Of a stretch of DNA of 64,000 bases, positions 19,490 to 29,800 are shown one piece after another. This DNA comes from Myxococcales bacterium (lineage in GTDB: Bacteria; Myxococcota_A; Polyangia; Polyangiales; GCA-016699535): positions 992,001 through 1,056,000 of the forward strand of contig CP064980.1 of assembly GCA_016699535.1 (NCBI GenBank). Direction: 5' to 3'. The notes beneath the pieces are model-generated. The model did no database searches, had not been told where the DNA came from, and worked only from the letters and a program-made list of their open reading frames with translations. The translations under genes were made by a program, and so were the position numbers. Positions within the stretch are counted from its first letter, which is position 1, and each line of letters begins with the position of its first letter.

Positions 19490-20489
19490 CTAAAACCTGC
19501 CTGAAAGCGAAAGCATAAAGCCGTCACGAGAAGCGCGAGCAGAAGGCAGCGGCGCATCGTCGCTCTCATCAAAGAGCGCGCGAATGGCGTAGATGAAGGG
19601 CACCGAAAGAAGCGGGACAGCATGCTCCATGAGCAAACCGCCTAAGGCTTGGCTGTCGCGCGTATTGGTGCACACGCGGCCATCGCAATCTTCTGAAAGC
19701 ATCACCACAGCGCCTGTGGCGGCAAGGGCAGCGCCGGCTCCAAGGAAAGCAAAACTCCACCACGGAAGCGAGTCATCGCTGGGCAAAAACATCGGCAGCG
19801 CAAGAGTCGTGAGCAGCGCGCCAGAGCCGCCAATCAACAACGGCGGAAGCACAGAGTTATTGGCGCTGTCTTGCAAGGATAAGTAATTCGTATCCGATGG
19901 CAGAGCTTTCTCAAAGTCGCTGACTTTGGAGGCGGCGATGCCGTAAAACACCCAGCTTGTGCCGAGCGCAGCCAAGCCAAGGCCGCCGAGACATAGCCAA
20001 GCACGCCTGGAGACGAGTCGTCTTCCGCAAGCGAGCCATCCTCACTTAGCTCCGAGAACTCAAGCGGCCCATTGGGCTGCCAGGTCGCCGTCTCTTTGGG
20101 CGAGGGGCCGGTAAAGTCCATCGAGACTTCGTCTTTCAGAGCCTTAGCGACTTGGCTCAGCGAAGGCTCGGAAGTATCCGAAGTTCGAAAGGCCACCGAG
20201 GCCAAGACCTTGGCCTCATTAACATCAATCCGGTCAATGCGAATCACCGTCGGGGTAAGCAAAGTGGCAATGAAGACTTCTTTGGCCTCAAGCGAGCGGC
20301 CCAAGGAAAGCGCATCGAGCATGCGCATCTCATCTTCTTCGTTCACATTATCGTAAGTCAGATGAAGGTCACCGCGTGTCCGGACATGCGCATCCACACG
20401 CGTATCAATATGCACCGTCATATTCTCCGCGGCCAAAGCACCCGGTGCACCCTTCCGACCTTGCCCTCTTCACACTCGACTTGAAGGCG
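19490..20489 (-). pseudogene. PEGA/membrane protein C2, 5' truncated
   Basis: The C-terminal part of the C family: LTPTVIRIDRIDVNEAKVL, SEPSLSQVAKALKDEVSMDF, then membrane helices ending FMLSLSGRF. One C is missing near 19990 (GCCGAGACATAG against GCCGAGCACATAG in copy 3), shifting the frame. The N-terminal half, including signal and PEGA domain, is missing beyond 20489. Confidence 0.8.
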
Positions 20490-20670
20490 ACACGTTCTAC
20501 TATAAGGAAGCAGAGACTAGGGTGGGATAACAGAAGTGGCATGAAAATCGGTGTAAACAAGACAGAAGTGGCATGAAAAATGCCTTAAAAACGTCAGAAG
20601 TAGCATGGGCACGGGTTTGAAGGCACTAAGGTTAGTGTCGAAGATAAGTTGTCTACATGAAGCGACCCGA
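20490..20670. repeat. Junction element 3 with boundary sequence
   Basis: Third copy of the element beside a truncated C gene. The 32-nt units begin near 20529, 20561 and 20593. It ends with GTTGTCTACATGAAGCGACC and continues CGACACC, identical to the right arm of the inverted repeat at 8177-8204 apart from its last base. The R-M block begins 330 bp further on. Confidence 0.8.
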
Positions 20671-20999
20671 CACCCTTTCCTTCCCGCAGGCTAATTTATT
20701 TCCTCAAGACGGTTGCTGACACCTTTTCTTGAACGCCATCTGTCGGGACCAGAATACTTGGAATCCTTCGCTTTTCTCTTTTTCCTAAGAACACGGTTGC
20801 TGGAAGCAATTTTTGGAGGCAAACGCCCCGGGACAGGAGAGTTCGATTCACATGGACCTTGCTAATCGTTCCGCAAAAAAGCATCTTCCACCTTATGACG
20901 ACGCAAGCCACGGAGCCGTCCAATGAGTGGTGCTGAAGCTAGCACCTCCTTGTGCGGTTATCTCCTTGCCCCCTCGCCGGGTCATCAGGAGACAGCCTG
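20671..20999. other. Boundary between junction element and R-M block
   Basis: No gene supported. The first part repeats AAGACGGTTGCTGACACC near 20705, also present near 8223. The composition turns GC-rich from about 20930, marking the edge of the incoming R-M block. An AGGAG at 20987-20991 is the ribosome binding site of the helicase gene. Confidence 0.5.
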
Positions 21000-23900
21000 A
21001 TGTTGGTTGACAACAAAGCCCACGGGCGTGTCGTCGATGCCCTCCGGAAAGCCCTCGCAGACAGCTCCTCCGCGTCGTTCCTCACAAATGACCTCTCGAT
21101 CTTCGCGTGGAACGAGCTCAAGCCTGACTTGTTGCGGTTGGAGTCCGCTCGGGTTCTGCTTTCGTTGCCGGCGCCAGGTCCTGCCGATGGAGTCCCGTCG
21201 CCAGGAGGGAGCCTACTCGGCGGCCCGGAGGAGCGTCGGTTTCGCAACACGATAACCGGCCCGGCCATCGCGCGCGAGTTTGCCGCGTGGCTTGCTGAAA
21301 AATGTGAGGTGCGTGCCGCCAACGCGACCGTGCCGCACAGCCTCTATTGCATGGAGGCTTCGGACGCCGGCGCTGTGCTGCAGGGGTAGCTCGACCTTCA
21401 CATGCCCAGGTCTAGGACTAACCCCGTCCGCGCGATACGAGCTGAACACGCTCCTAACCGATGCAGCGGGTGTGCAAGGGCTCCGCGAGCTATTCGAAGC
21501 TCTGTGGTCGGATTCGTCGATCAGCCACGATGGCAAGGAGCGCCTTCTCGCCCGTCTGAACGAACTCTCATCGAATCGCTCTCCGCAAGACCTCTACTTC
21601 GCGACGCTGTTCCACCTATTTGCCGCCAACATCCAAGAACTGGACGAAGACCAAATCGTTAAGAGTCGAACGGGTATCCGAGAGACACTCGTCTGGCAGA
21701 AGCTCTACCGCTTTCAGCGCGACGGTGTGCTCGGAGCAATCGACAAGCTCGAGCGCTACAACGGGTGCATCATTGCCGACAGCGTCGGTCTCGGGAAGAC
21801 CTTTGAAGCACTGGCTGTCATCAAGTATTATCAACTCCGCAACGACAGAGTTCTGGTCCTGGCGCCCAAGAAGCTGCGCGAAAACTGGTCCCTCTACACC
21901 ATCAACGACACCCGCAACCTCTTCGCCTCGGACCGCTTCAACTTCGATGTTCTGAATCACACCGATCTCACCCGCCGCACGGGGCGCTCAGGCGAGATCA
22001 ATCTGGAAACCTTGAACTGGGGCAACTACGACCTAGTGGTGATTGACGAATCACACAACTTCAGAAACACTCGCCGCACAAAGATGGGTTGACGCGATAC
22101 CGGCGCCTCATGACGGACATCATCAGGGCCGGCGTGAAGACCAAGGTATTGATGCTTTCAGCTACGCCGGTCAACAGCAAGATGAATGACCTCAAAAACC
22201 AAGTAGCGTTCATCACGGAGGGCGCCGACGCTGCGCTCATTGATTCGGGAATCGTCAGCATCGAGCAGACGCTCAAGCGCGCCCAAACTCAATTCAACGC
22301 GTGGCTCAAGCTGGATTCCGCGCAGCGCACGACGAAGTCACTTCTCGACCAACTCGGCTTCGACTACTTCAAACTGCTCGATGTTCTGACGATCGCGCGC
22401 TCTCGCAAACACATCGAAAAATACTATGACGTCAGCGAGATTGGGAAGTTCCCGGTTGCCGAGTATAGCCAACGATATGACATGGAGTTAGCCGGTGGCA
22501 GGTCGTTCCGGCAGCTCGATCGCGAAGAGAGCCTCATCCATCTCATGCGCGTCAACCTGCTGAAACGTATGGAGAGCTCAATCAGCTCGTTCGCGCAGAC
22601 CGTCGACAAGCTGCTCGGCAAGGTCCGCGATCTCATCGCTCGTATCGACGCGCAGGATGAAAAGGAAATCGAGGAGCTGAGCATCGAGGACATCGACCTA
22701 GAGAACGAGGAGTTGGACCCGTATCTCGTCGGCACCAAGATCAAGGTGCTGCTTCAGGATGCCGACAAGGTTCGCTGGCGTCAGGACCTAGAAGAGGACG
22801 AACAGCTGCTCGTCAAACTCCTGCAGGAGGGGCGACAGGTTGACGCAAAGCGCGACGACAAGCTTGCACACCTGAAGAAGCTGATAACCAACAAAGCATC
22901 TGACCCTCCGAATCCTGGAAACCGCAAGGCAATCGTGTTCACGGCCTTCGCCGACACTGCCGACTACCTCTATTCCGAGATCGCTGAGTGGGCTCATGAC
23001 GAATTGGGGCTGCATTCCGCGATCGTTACCGGCCGGACCGGAAGAAACCGAACCACGCTACCCGGGGCGCGAACCGACCTCGGTTCCATTCTCGCCAACT
23101 TCTCCCCGGTCTCCAAGGAGCGAAACAAGACAGACTCAAAAGCGCACGACGAGATCGATTTGCTCATTGCGACCGACTGCATCTCCGAGGGGCAGAACCT
23201 TCAAGACTGCGACTACCTTGTCAACTACGACATCCATTGGAACCCCGTGCGCATCATTCAGCGCTTCGGTCGTGTCGATCGACTCGGGTCGAAAAACGAA
23301 ACCATCCAGCTGGTCAATTTCTGGCCGAACATGGAGCTCGACGAGTACATCAATCTCGAAGCGCGCGTCTCCGGGCGCATGGTGCTGCTCGATATCTCCG
23401 CCACAGGCGAGGAGAACATTATCGAGGCCACCGCCCAAGACCAGATGAACGACCTCGAGTATCGGCGGCGCCAGTTTGAGCAGCTTCAGGACGACGTGCT
23501 CGACCTCGAGGACCTGTCTAGCGGCATCTCCATCACCGACTTGACGCTTAACGATTTCCGCATGGACCTATCCAGTCATTTAAAGGAGCACCGAGACCTT
23601 CTGGAAGGGCTGCCATTTGGAACGTTCGCGGTCACGTCGGTCGGCGAACTCGTCCACTCAGATCATGCGGCCGCCATAAACCTTGGCGCCTTTTTCTGTC
23701 TGCGCAGTGAGAACACCCGGGTCGCGCTCGATCCCGCGTATCCTCTCGCGCCGCACTATCTGACGTATGTGGGCGACAACGGAGAGGTGGGAAAGAACTT
23801 CAACCAGCCCCGCCACCTCCTGGAGATTCTAAAGAGGCTCGCGCGCGCCAACACGACCCCGAACGAGGCCGCCTTCGACCGCTTTCAGAAGGCGACTCGT

Positions 23901-24131
23901 GGCGGGGTCGACATGGCCCACTACCAGGGGCTCCTGGCCAAGGCGGTCACCGCGATCACCGGAAAGGCGGAGGAGCAGGGGGTCGAGAGCCTATTTCAGC
24001 GCGGCGGCACGGTGCTCAGCCGCGATAGTTTCCGCGGGGTCGATGACTTCGAGGTCGTCGCGTACCTGATCGTGCTTCCTTCCGGCAAGCCGACAACCGA
24101 TCTGGATTCCTCAGTGGGAGCTCGTCGATGA
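21000..24131 (+). CDS. SNF2/HepA-like helicase with degenerate PLD-like N-terminus, two frameshifts
   Basis: A roughly 1040-residue DNA translocase. ATG 21000 follows AGGAG. Residues 1-150 resemble a phospholipase D-type domain, ending QGSSTFTCPGLGL. An extra G in GGGG near 21385 and a missing G in GGG near 22085 break the frame. Helicase motifs are DSVGLGKTFEAL, VVIDESHNFRN, MLSATPVNSK, DCISEGQNLQ and QRFGRVDRLGS. It starts the helicase/DUF4391/Mod/Res operon; its stop overlaps the DUF4391 start. It probably acts on DNA with the Mod and Res subunits. Confidence 0.85.
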
Positions 24132-24898
24132 CGCCGGCTGACTTCTATAGAGCGATGGCCCTTCCCGACGAGTGCCTGCTCGCTAAGCGCGTGTTCAAGA
24201 AGTTGTTTTATGAGAACGCCAACCTTACTGCCGCCGACAAGCGCGCGCTAAGCAGCGACGTCGAGACCATCACCTGGCAGTACACACTCAAGCCATCCAC
24301 GGTGCCCATCGCCGCCTACGAAGACGACGAACGAGAGTACCTCGAGATTGCGGTCATTGAGTGCGTTCTTAGTCAGCGCCGCAACGCGAACCGAATCGCG
24401 GAGATTGTTCACCGCGCAATTCCGTATCCTCTTCTGCTCTTGTTTCACCATCGCTCTGCTGATGAGGCTGAGGCTGTCGCCCTCAGCGTAGCGCACAAGC
24501 GGGCGAGCCGGGCGCAGCGAGGAGCTGTGGTGGCGGAGGGCCTCCTGCGCACCGAATGGTTTGAAGGAGAACCACGGTCGGATATCGAATCCGCGTTCCT
24601 CGCAAGCCTCAGTATCTTTGAGACAGGCGCCCAAGATTTTTGGGCGCTCTACAGCGCGCTCTTTGATCGTGTTATGTCGTATGTAGCCTCGTCACTGACC
24701 GGCGAGTTCGCGCTGCGAGAAAGCAAGCCACCCGCGGAACGCCGAAAGCTGCTCTCTGATTGCAGGAACTTGAGGCGAGAAATCGGCACCGTTCGTGCGG
24801 CGATCCGCGAAGAAACAAACTTTGGAAAACAAATTGAGATGAACAGCAAGCTCAAGCAGCTCACTGTCGAACTCGAAGAGATGATGAGAGATTTATGA
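24128..24898 (+). CDS. DUF4391 protein
   Basis: A 256-residue protein of the DUF4391 family, recognised from the ITWQYTLKPSTVPIAAYEDD stretch, the IPYPLLLLFHHRS segment and the C-terminal coiled coil (NFGKQIEMNSKLKQLTVELE). The function is unknown. These proteins recur between helicase and type III-like methylase genes, as here. It overlaps both neighbours by 4 nt (ATGA), so the operon is tightly coupled. The coiled coil suggests an adaptor role, which is inference. Confidence 0.8.
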   Translation: MTPADFYRAMALPDECLLAKRVFKKLFYENANLTAADKRALSSDVETITWQYTLKPSTVPIAAYEDDEREYLEIAVIECVLSQRRNANRIAEIVHRAIPYPLLLLFHHRSADEAEAVALSVAHKRASRAQRGAVVAEGLLRTEWFEGEPRSDIESAFLASLSIFETGAQDFWALYSALFDRVMSYVASSLTGEFALRESKPPAERRKLLSDCRNLRREIGTVRAAIREETNFGKQIEMNSKLKQLTVELEEMMRDL

Positions 24899-26790
24899 CG
24901 ACGAGTGCACACGACGAACACGAAGGCCCAGAGCAACTCGACCCAATGGAATTTGGGAGCTCACCGGATGGTGTCCGGGAAAACATACAGCGGATGCAAG
25001 AAATTTTCCCAGAGGTTTTTGCAGAGGGCAAGGTCGACTTCGATGCGCTTCGCGAGACGCTTGGCGACTACGTCGACGACCGAGAGGAGAGATACAGCTT
25101 CACCTGGCACGGCAAGAGCCGAGCGCGCCACATTGCGCAAACTCCATCGACAGGAACGCTGCTGCCGTGCCCGGAACAATCAGTTGAGTGGGATACCACC
25201 CAGAATCTATTCATCGAGGGCGACAACCTCGAGGTGCTCAAGCTTCTGCAGAAGTCGTATCACCGCCGCGTGAAGATGATCTACATCGACCCGCCGTACA
25301 ACACGGGCAAGGAGTTCATCTACCCAGACAAGTACCAGGACAATCTGGAAACCTACCTGAAGTACACGGGCCAGACTGACGGGCAGGGCTTCAAGGTTTC
25401 TGCCAACACGGAGGCGGACGGTCGCTACCACACCAACTGGCTCAACATGATGTACCCGCGATTGAAGCTGGCGCGAAACCTCCTTACCGACGACGGGTCC
25501 ATTTGGATCTCCATTGACGACAATGAAGCGGCAAACCTTCGAAGCATCTGCAACGAGATTTTTGGCGAAGAGAATTTCGTAGCCACCTTTATTTGGCAAA
25601 AGCGCACCACGCGCGAAAACAGGCGCGTGTTTTCCTTCAACCATGACTTTGTGTTGTGCTTTGCGCGCGACAAAGATCGCTTTCAGGAGTCAAGAAACCT
25701 ATTGCCACTCGGAGATGAAGCACTATCTCGGTACTCCAATCCCGATAACGATCCGCGAGGGGATTGGCAGTCTGTCGCGATTACCGCTCAGGCGGGCCAC
25801 GCGACGCCATCACAGTTCTACACAATCTGCACACCCAGTGGTCGCGAAATCGACCCACCGCCCGGCAATTGTTGGCGGTACAACAAGGGGAAATTCGACG
25901 AGATGGTTGCCGAAGGCAGGATCTGGTTCGGAGCGAGCGGCAACAACGTTCCCCGGAAGAAACACTTTCTAACTGAAGGCAAGGACGGCCTTACTCCCCA
26001 CACGCTTTGGCTCGCTGAGGAGGTAGGCACCAATGACTCGGCCAAGAGGAACCTAGTAGGCCTTTTCGATGGTGGCGACGCGTACGACACCCCCAAGCCC
26101 GTTCAACTGGTGGAGCGCATGCTTCAGATTGCTACGAGCCCCGGCGACACTGTCTTGGATTTCTTTGCTGGCTCGGGGACTACCGGTGAAGCGGTGTGGC
26201 GCCACCGAGACCCTGGCACCCAATCGCGGCGCTTCATCCTGGTTCAGCTCCCGGAGGTGACGGAGGACCAACGCTTTCCAACAGTCTCGGACTTCACTCG
26301 AGCGAGGCTTGCTGCCTCTGTCAAGGCGCTCGCAAACAACCCAGAGCTATCGACGGACGAGTCCCACGTCGACCTTGGTTTTCGCGTGCTCAAGTTGTCG
26401 AGCAGCAACATCAAGACCTGGGATGCGGATTTCGACTCGCTCGACGAGTCGCTCCTCAACGCTATCGAAAACATTAAACCCAGCCGTTCCGAGGATGACG
26501 TTCTCTACGAGATGTTGCTCAAATACGGGCTCGACCTGGCGATCCCGATCGAATCGCGCATTGTGAGTGGCAAGAAGGTCTACATCATTGGCGCGGGCGC
26601 TTTGGTGGTCTGCCTGGCCACAGGGGTCACGTTGGACGTCGTAGAGGGGATCGCGGCTCTTCGGAAGGAACTGAAGCCCGAGGTCATGCGGGTGGTCTTT
26701 CGGGACGCTGGCTTTGCCGACGACGTGGTCAAGACGAACACCGTCCAGATCTTGAAGCAGGCTGGAATCAACGACGTGAAGAGCCTGTAG
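24895..26790 (+). CDS. mod: Type III-like N6-adenine DNA methyltransferase (Mod)
   Basis: A 631-residue site-specific methyltransferase. The catalytic DPPY motif (YIDPPYNTGKEF) is near residue 132 and the AdoMet-binding FAGSGTTGEAV near 424, the beta-class order of type III Mod proteins. GSIWISIDDNEAANLR lies between them. The C-terminal region probably reads the target sequence. It would protect host DNA from the Res protein encoded 13 bp downstream. No interruptions were seen. Confidence 0.92.
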   Translation: MTTSAHDEHEGPEQLDPMEFGSSPDGVRENIQRMQEIFPEVFAEGKVDFDALRETLGDYVDDREERYSFTWHGKSRARHIAQTPSTGTLLPCPEQSVEWDTTQNLFIEGDNLEVLKLLQKSYHRRVKMIYIDPPYNTGKEFIYPDKYQDNLETYLKYTGQTDGQGFKVSANTEADGRYHTNWLNMMYPRLKLARNLLTDDGSIWISIDDNEAANLRSICNEIFGEENFVATFIWQKRTTRENRRVFSFNHDFVLCFARDKDRFQESRNLLPLGDEALSRYSNPDNDPRGDWQSVAITAQAGHATPSQFYTICTPSGREIDPPPGNCWRYNKGKFDEMVAEGRIWFGASGNNVPRKKHFLTEGKDGLTPHTLWLAEEVGTNDSAKRNLVGLFDGGDAYDTPKPVQLVERMLQIATSPGDTVLDFFAGSGTTGEAVWRHRDPGTQSRRFILVQLPEVTEDQRFPTVSDFTRARLAASVKALANNPELSTDESHVDLGFRVLKLSSSNIKTWDADFDSLDESLLNAIENIKPSRSEDDVLYEMLLKYGLDLAIPIESRIVSGKKVYIIGAGALVVCLATGVTLDVVEGIAALRKELKPEVMRVVFRDAGFADDVVKTNTVQILKQAGINDVKSL

Positions 26791-26803
26791 GCCGGAGGCT
26801 GTC

Positions 26804-29800
26804 ATGAAGATTCAGTTCAGCGCCGACCTCGACTTCCAACGCGATGCAATCGCATCGCTGGTCGACATCTTTGAGGGTCAGGAGACCTGCCAGACCAACT
26901 TCACCGTGGCTCGACTGGACACGGGTCCGCAGGCGGCCCTCTTTGAGTCGGATCTGGGCATCGGCAACCGCCTGAAGCTTCTGGACGACGACCTGCTGGC
27001 CAACGTCAACAAGATCCAGCTCCGCAACGGGCTCGCTCCGTCCAAGGAGCTCGACGGCATGAACTTCACGGTCGAGATGGAGACCGGCACCGGCAAGACC
27101 TACGTCTACCTGCGCACTGCCTTCGAGCTTCACAGGAAGTACGGGTTCACCAAGTACATCATCGTCGTGCCCTCGATCGCCATCAAGGAAGGCGTCTACA
27201 AGTCTCTTCAGATCACCGAGGAGCACCTCAAAGGGATCTACGACAACGTCCGCTACGACTACTTCATCTACGACTCTCAGAAGCTCGGCCAAGTGCGAAA
27301 CTTCGCCACCAGCGACTGCGTCCAGATCATGGTGATCAACATCGACGCGTTCCGAAAGAGCTTCACGGACCCGGACAAGGAGGACAAGGCCAACATCATT
27401 CATCGCCCGCACGACCGGATGACGGGAGCGCGACCGATCGAGTTCATCCAGGCTACCAACCCCATCGTCATCATCGACGAGCCGCAGAGCGTCGCCAACA
27501 CGGAGAAGAGTCGCGAGGCCATAGCGTCACTGAACCCGCTCTGCACTCTGAGGTACTCAGCAACACACAAGGACCGGCATAACCAGGTCTTCCGACTCGA
27601 CGCCGTCGACGCCTACGAACGCAAGCTCGTCAAGCAGATCGAGGTTGCCGGCATTGACGTCGAGGGCAGCCACAATCGCGCCTACATCAAGCTCCTGAAG
27701 GTCGACAACAAGAAGAGCCCAATCACGGCACAGGTGGAGATCGACATCGTCGGGCGCGCCGGCACTGTGCAGCGAAAGAAGAAGACCGTCCGGCAGGGAA
27801 GCGACTTGCTCGAGGTGTCCCGCGGACGAGACCTCTACGACGGCTACATTCTGAACAACATCTACTGCGAGGAGGGGGAGGAGTACATCGACTTCACGAG
27901 CAAGCCCGACATCGTGAAGCTCGGTGAGGCCATCGGTGAGGTCAATCAGGACGACTACAAGCGGTTGCAGATCCGCAAAACGATCGAGGAACACCTCAAC
28001 AAGGAGCTGCGCCTGCGGCCGCGCGGCATCAAGGTTCTCAGCCTCTTCTTCATTGACCGCGTGGCCAACTACCGAGACTACGACGAAGAAGGTAATCCGA
28101 GGTCGGGTAAGTACGCAGTCATGTTCGAGGAAGAGTACGCGAAGCTCATTCGCAAACCCAAGTACGCGGACCTCTTCAAGAGCGTCGATATCGAGACCGC
28201 TGCCGACGGTGTCCACGACGGCTACTTCGCGGTCGACAGGAAGAAGGACGCGACCGGCACCGAGCGCATGAAGGAATCTCGCGGCGAGGGCACCAGCATC
28301 GCGGACGAGAGCGCGTACCAGCTCATCATGCGCGACAAGGAGAAGCTTCTCAGCTTCGATTCGAAACTCAAGTTTATCTTTTCGCACTCGGCCCTGAGGG
28401 AGGGCTGGGACAACCCGAACGTTTTTCAGATCTGCACCCTGAATGAGACGACTTCGGTGATGAAGAAGCGCCAGGAGATTGGCCGCGGTTTGCGTATCGC
28501 GGTGAACCAAGAGGGCGAACGGGTGCATGGCTTCGACGTGAACACACTAACGGTCATGGCCAACGAGTCCTACGAGGACTTCGCCAAAAAGCTGCAGAAG
28601 GAGATCGAGGAAGACACCGGGATCCGCTTCGGGATCGTCGAAAAACATCTTTTCGCGAACATCCCGATCGAGACCGGCGACCACACGACGAAGCACCTCG
28701 GCATCGACGCATCAGAGGCTCTTTGGAAGCACCTGAAGGATGCCGGCTACATCGATGGTAAGGGTAAGGTTCAGGACAAACTACGGAGCGACCTGAAGAG
28801 CGGGCAGATTCAGCTGCCCGAGGATGCCGCGCAGCACTCGGCGGCCATCACAGCCGCCCTCACGAAGGTCGCCGGTAGCCTTAACGTCAAGAACGCGGAC
28901 GAACGAGAACGCGTGCGCTTGAACAAGGGCGTCTACCTCGGAGCTGAGTTCAAGGAGCTGTGGGACCGCATCAAGCATCGCACCACGTTCCGCGTCGAGT
29001 TCGACCCCGAGAAGCTGATTCAGACGTGCGCCGACGAGATCAACAAGTCCTTGGTCGTCGGCCGCGCGCGGTTTGTCTTCCGCAAGAGCCAGGCCGAGAT
29101 CAATCGCGGTGGCGTCCAGATGGGCGATGCCACCGAGCAGGCCTACACGTACGAGGCGACCGATTTTCAGCCGCCGGACGTCGTGTCCTTCCTGCAGAAC
29201 GAGACCAATCTCACGCGCCGATCGATCGTCGAGATTCTGCGGCGAAGCGCAAAGCTCGAGCACTTCAAGCGCAATCCGCAGAAGTTCATCGAGCAGGCGG
29301 CAACGATCATCCAGCACCAGATGCGCCTGTTCATCGTGGATGGCATCAAGTACCAGCGCATCGGGGACCAAGAATATTACGCGCAGGAGCTGTTCGAGAC
29401 CGAAGAGATCTACGGCTATCTCAGCAAGAACATGCTCGAGAGCCAGAAGTCCGTGTTCTCCCATGTCGTCTACGACTCAGACGTCGAGGCCGAGTTCGCC
29501 AAGTCCTTCGAGCTCAGCGAGGACGTGAAGGTCTACGCGAAGCTCCCGATGTGGTTCCAGATCGAGACCCCGCTCGGCAGCTACAACCCAGACTGGGCGG
29601 TGCTCATCGAGCGGGATGGTAAGAGTCGTCTCTACTTCGTCGTGGAATCAAAGGGCAGCCTATTCACGGATGCACTCCGACCTACCGAACAGGCGAAGAT
29701 CGACTGTGGCCGCGCTCACTTCAAAGCTCTCGCGACGGACGTTCGTTTCCGAGTGTCGAATACCTTCCAGGCGTTCGATGCGACGATAGACGATGACGTG

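Noticed and set aside
27557..28528. Long open frames on the minus strand opposite Res
   Set aside because: Common in GC-rich genes; the plus-strand Res motifs are unambiguous.
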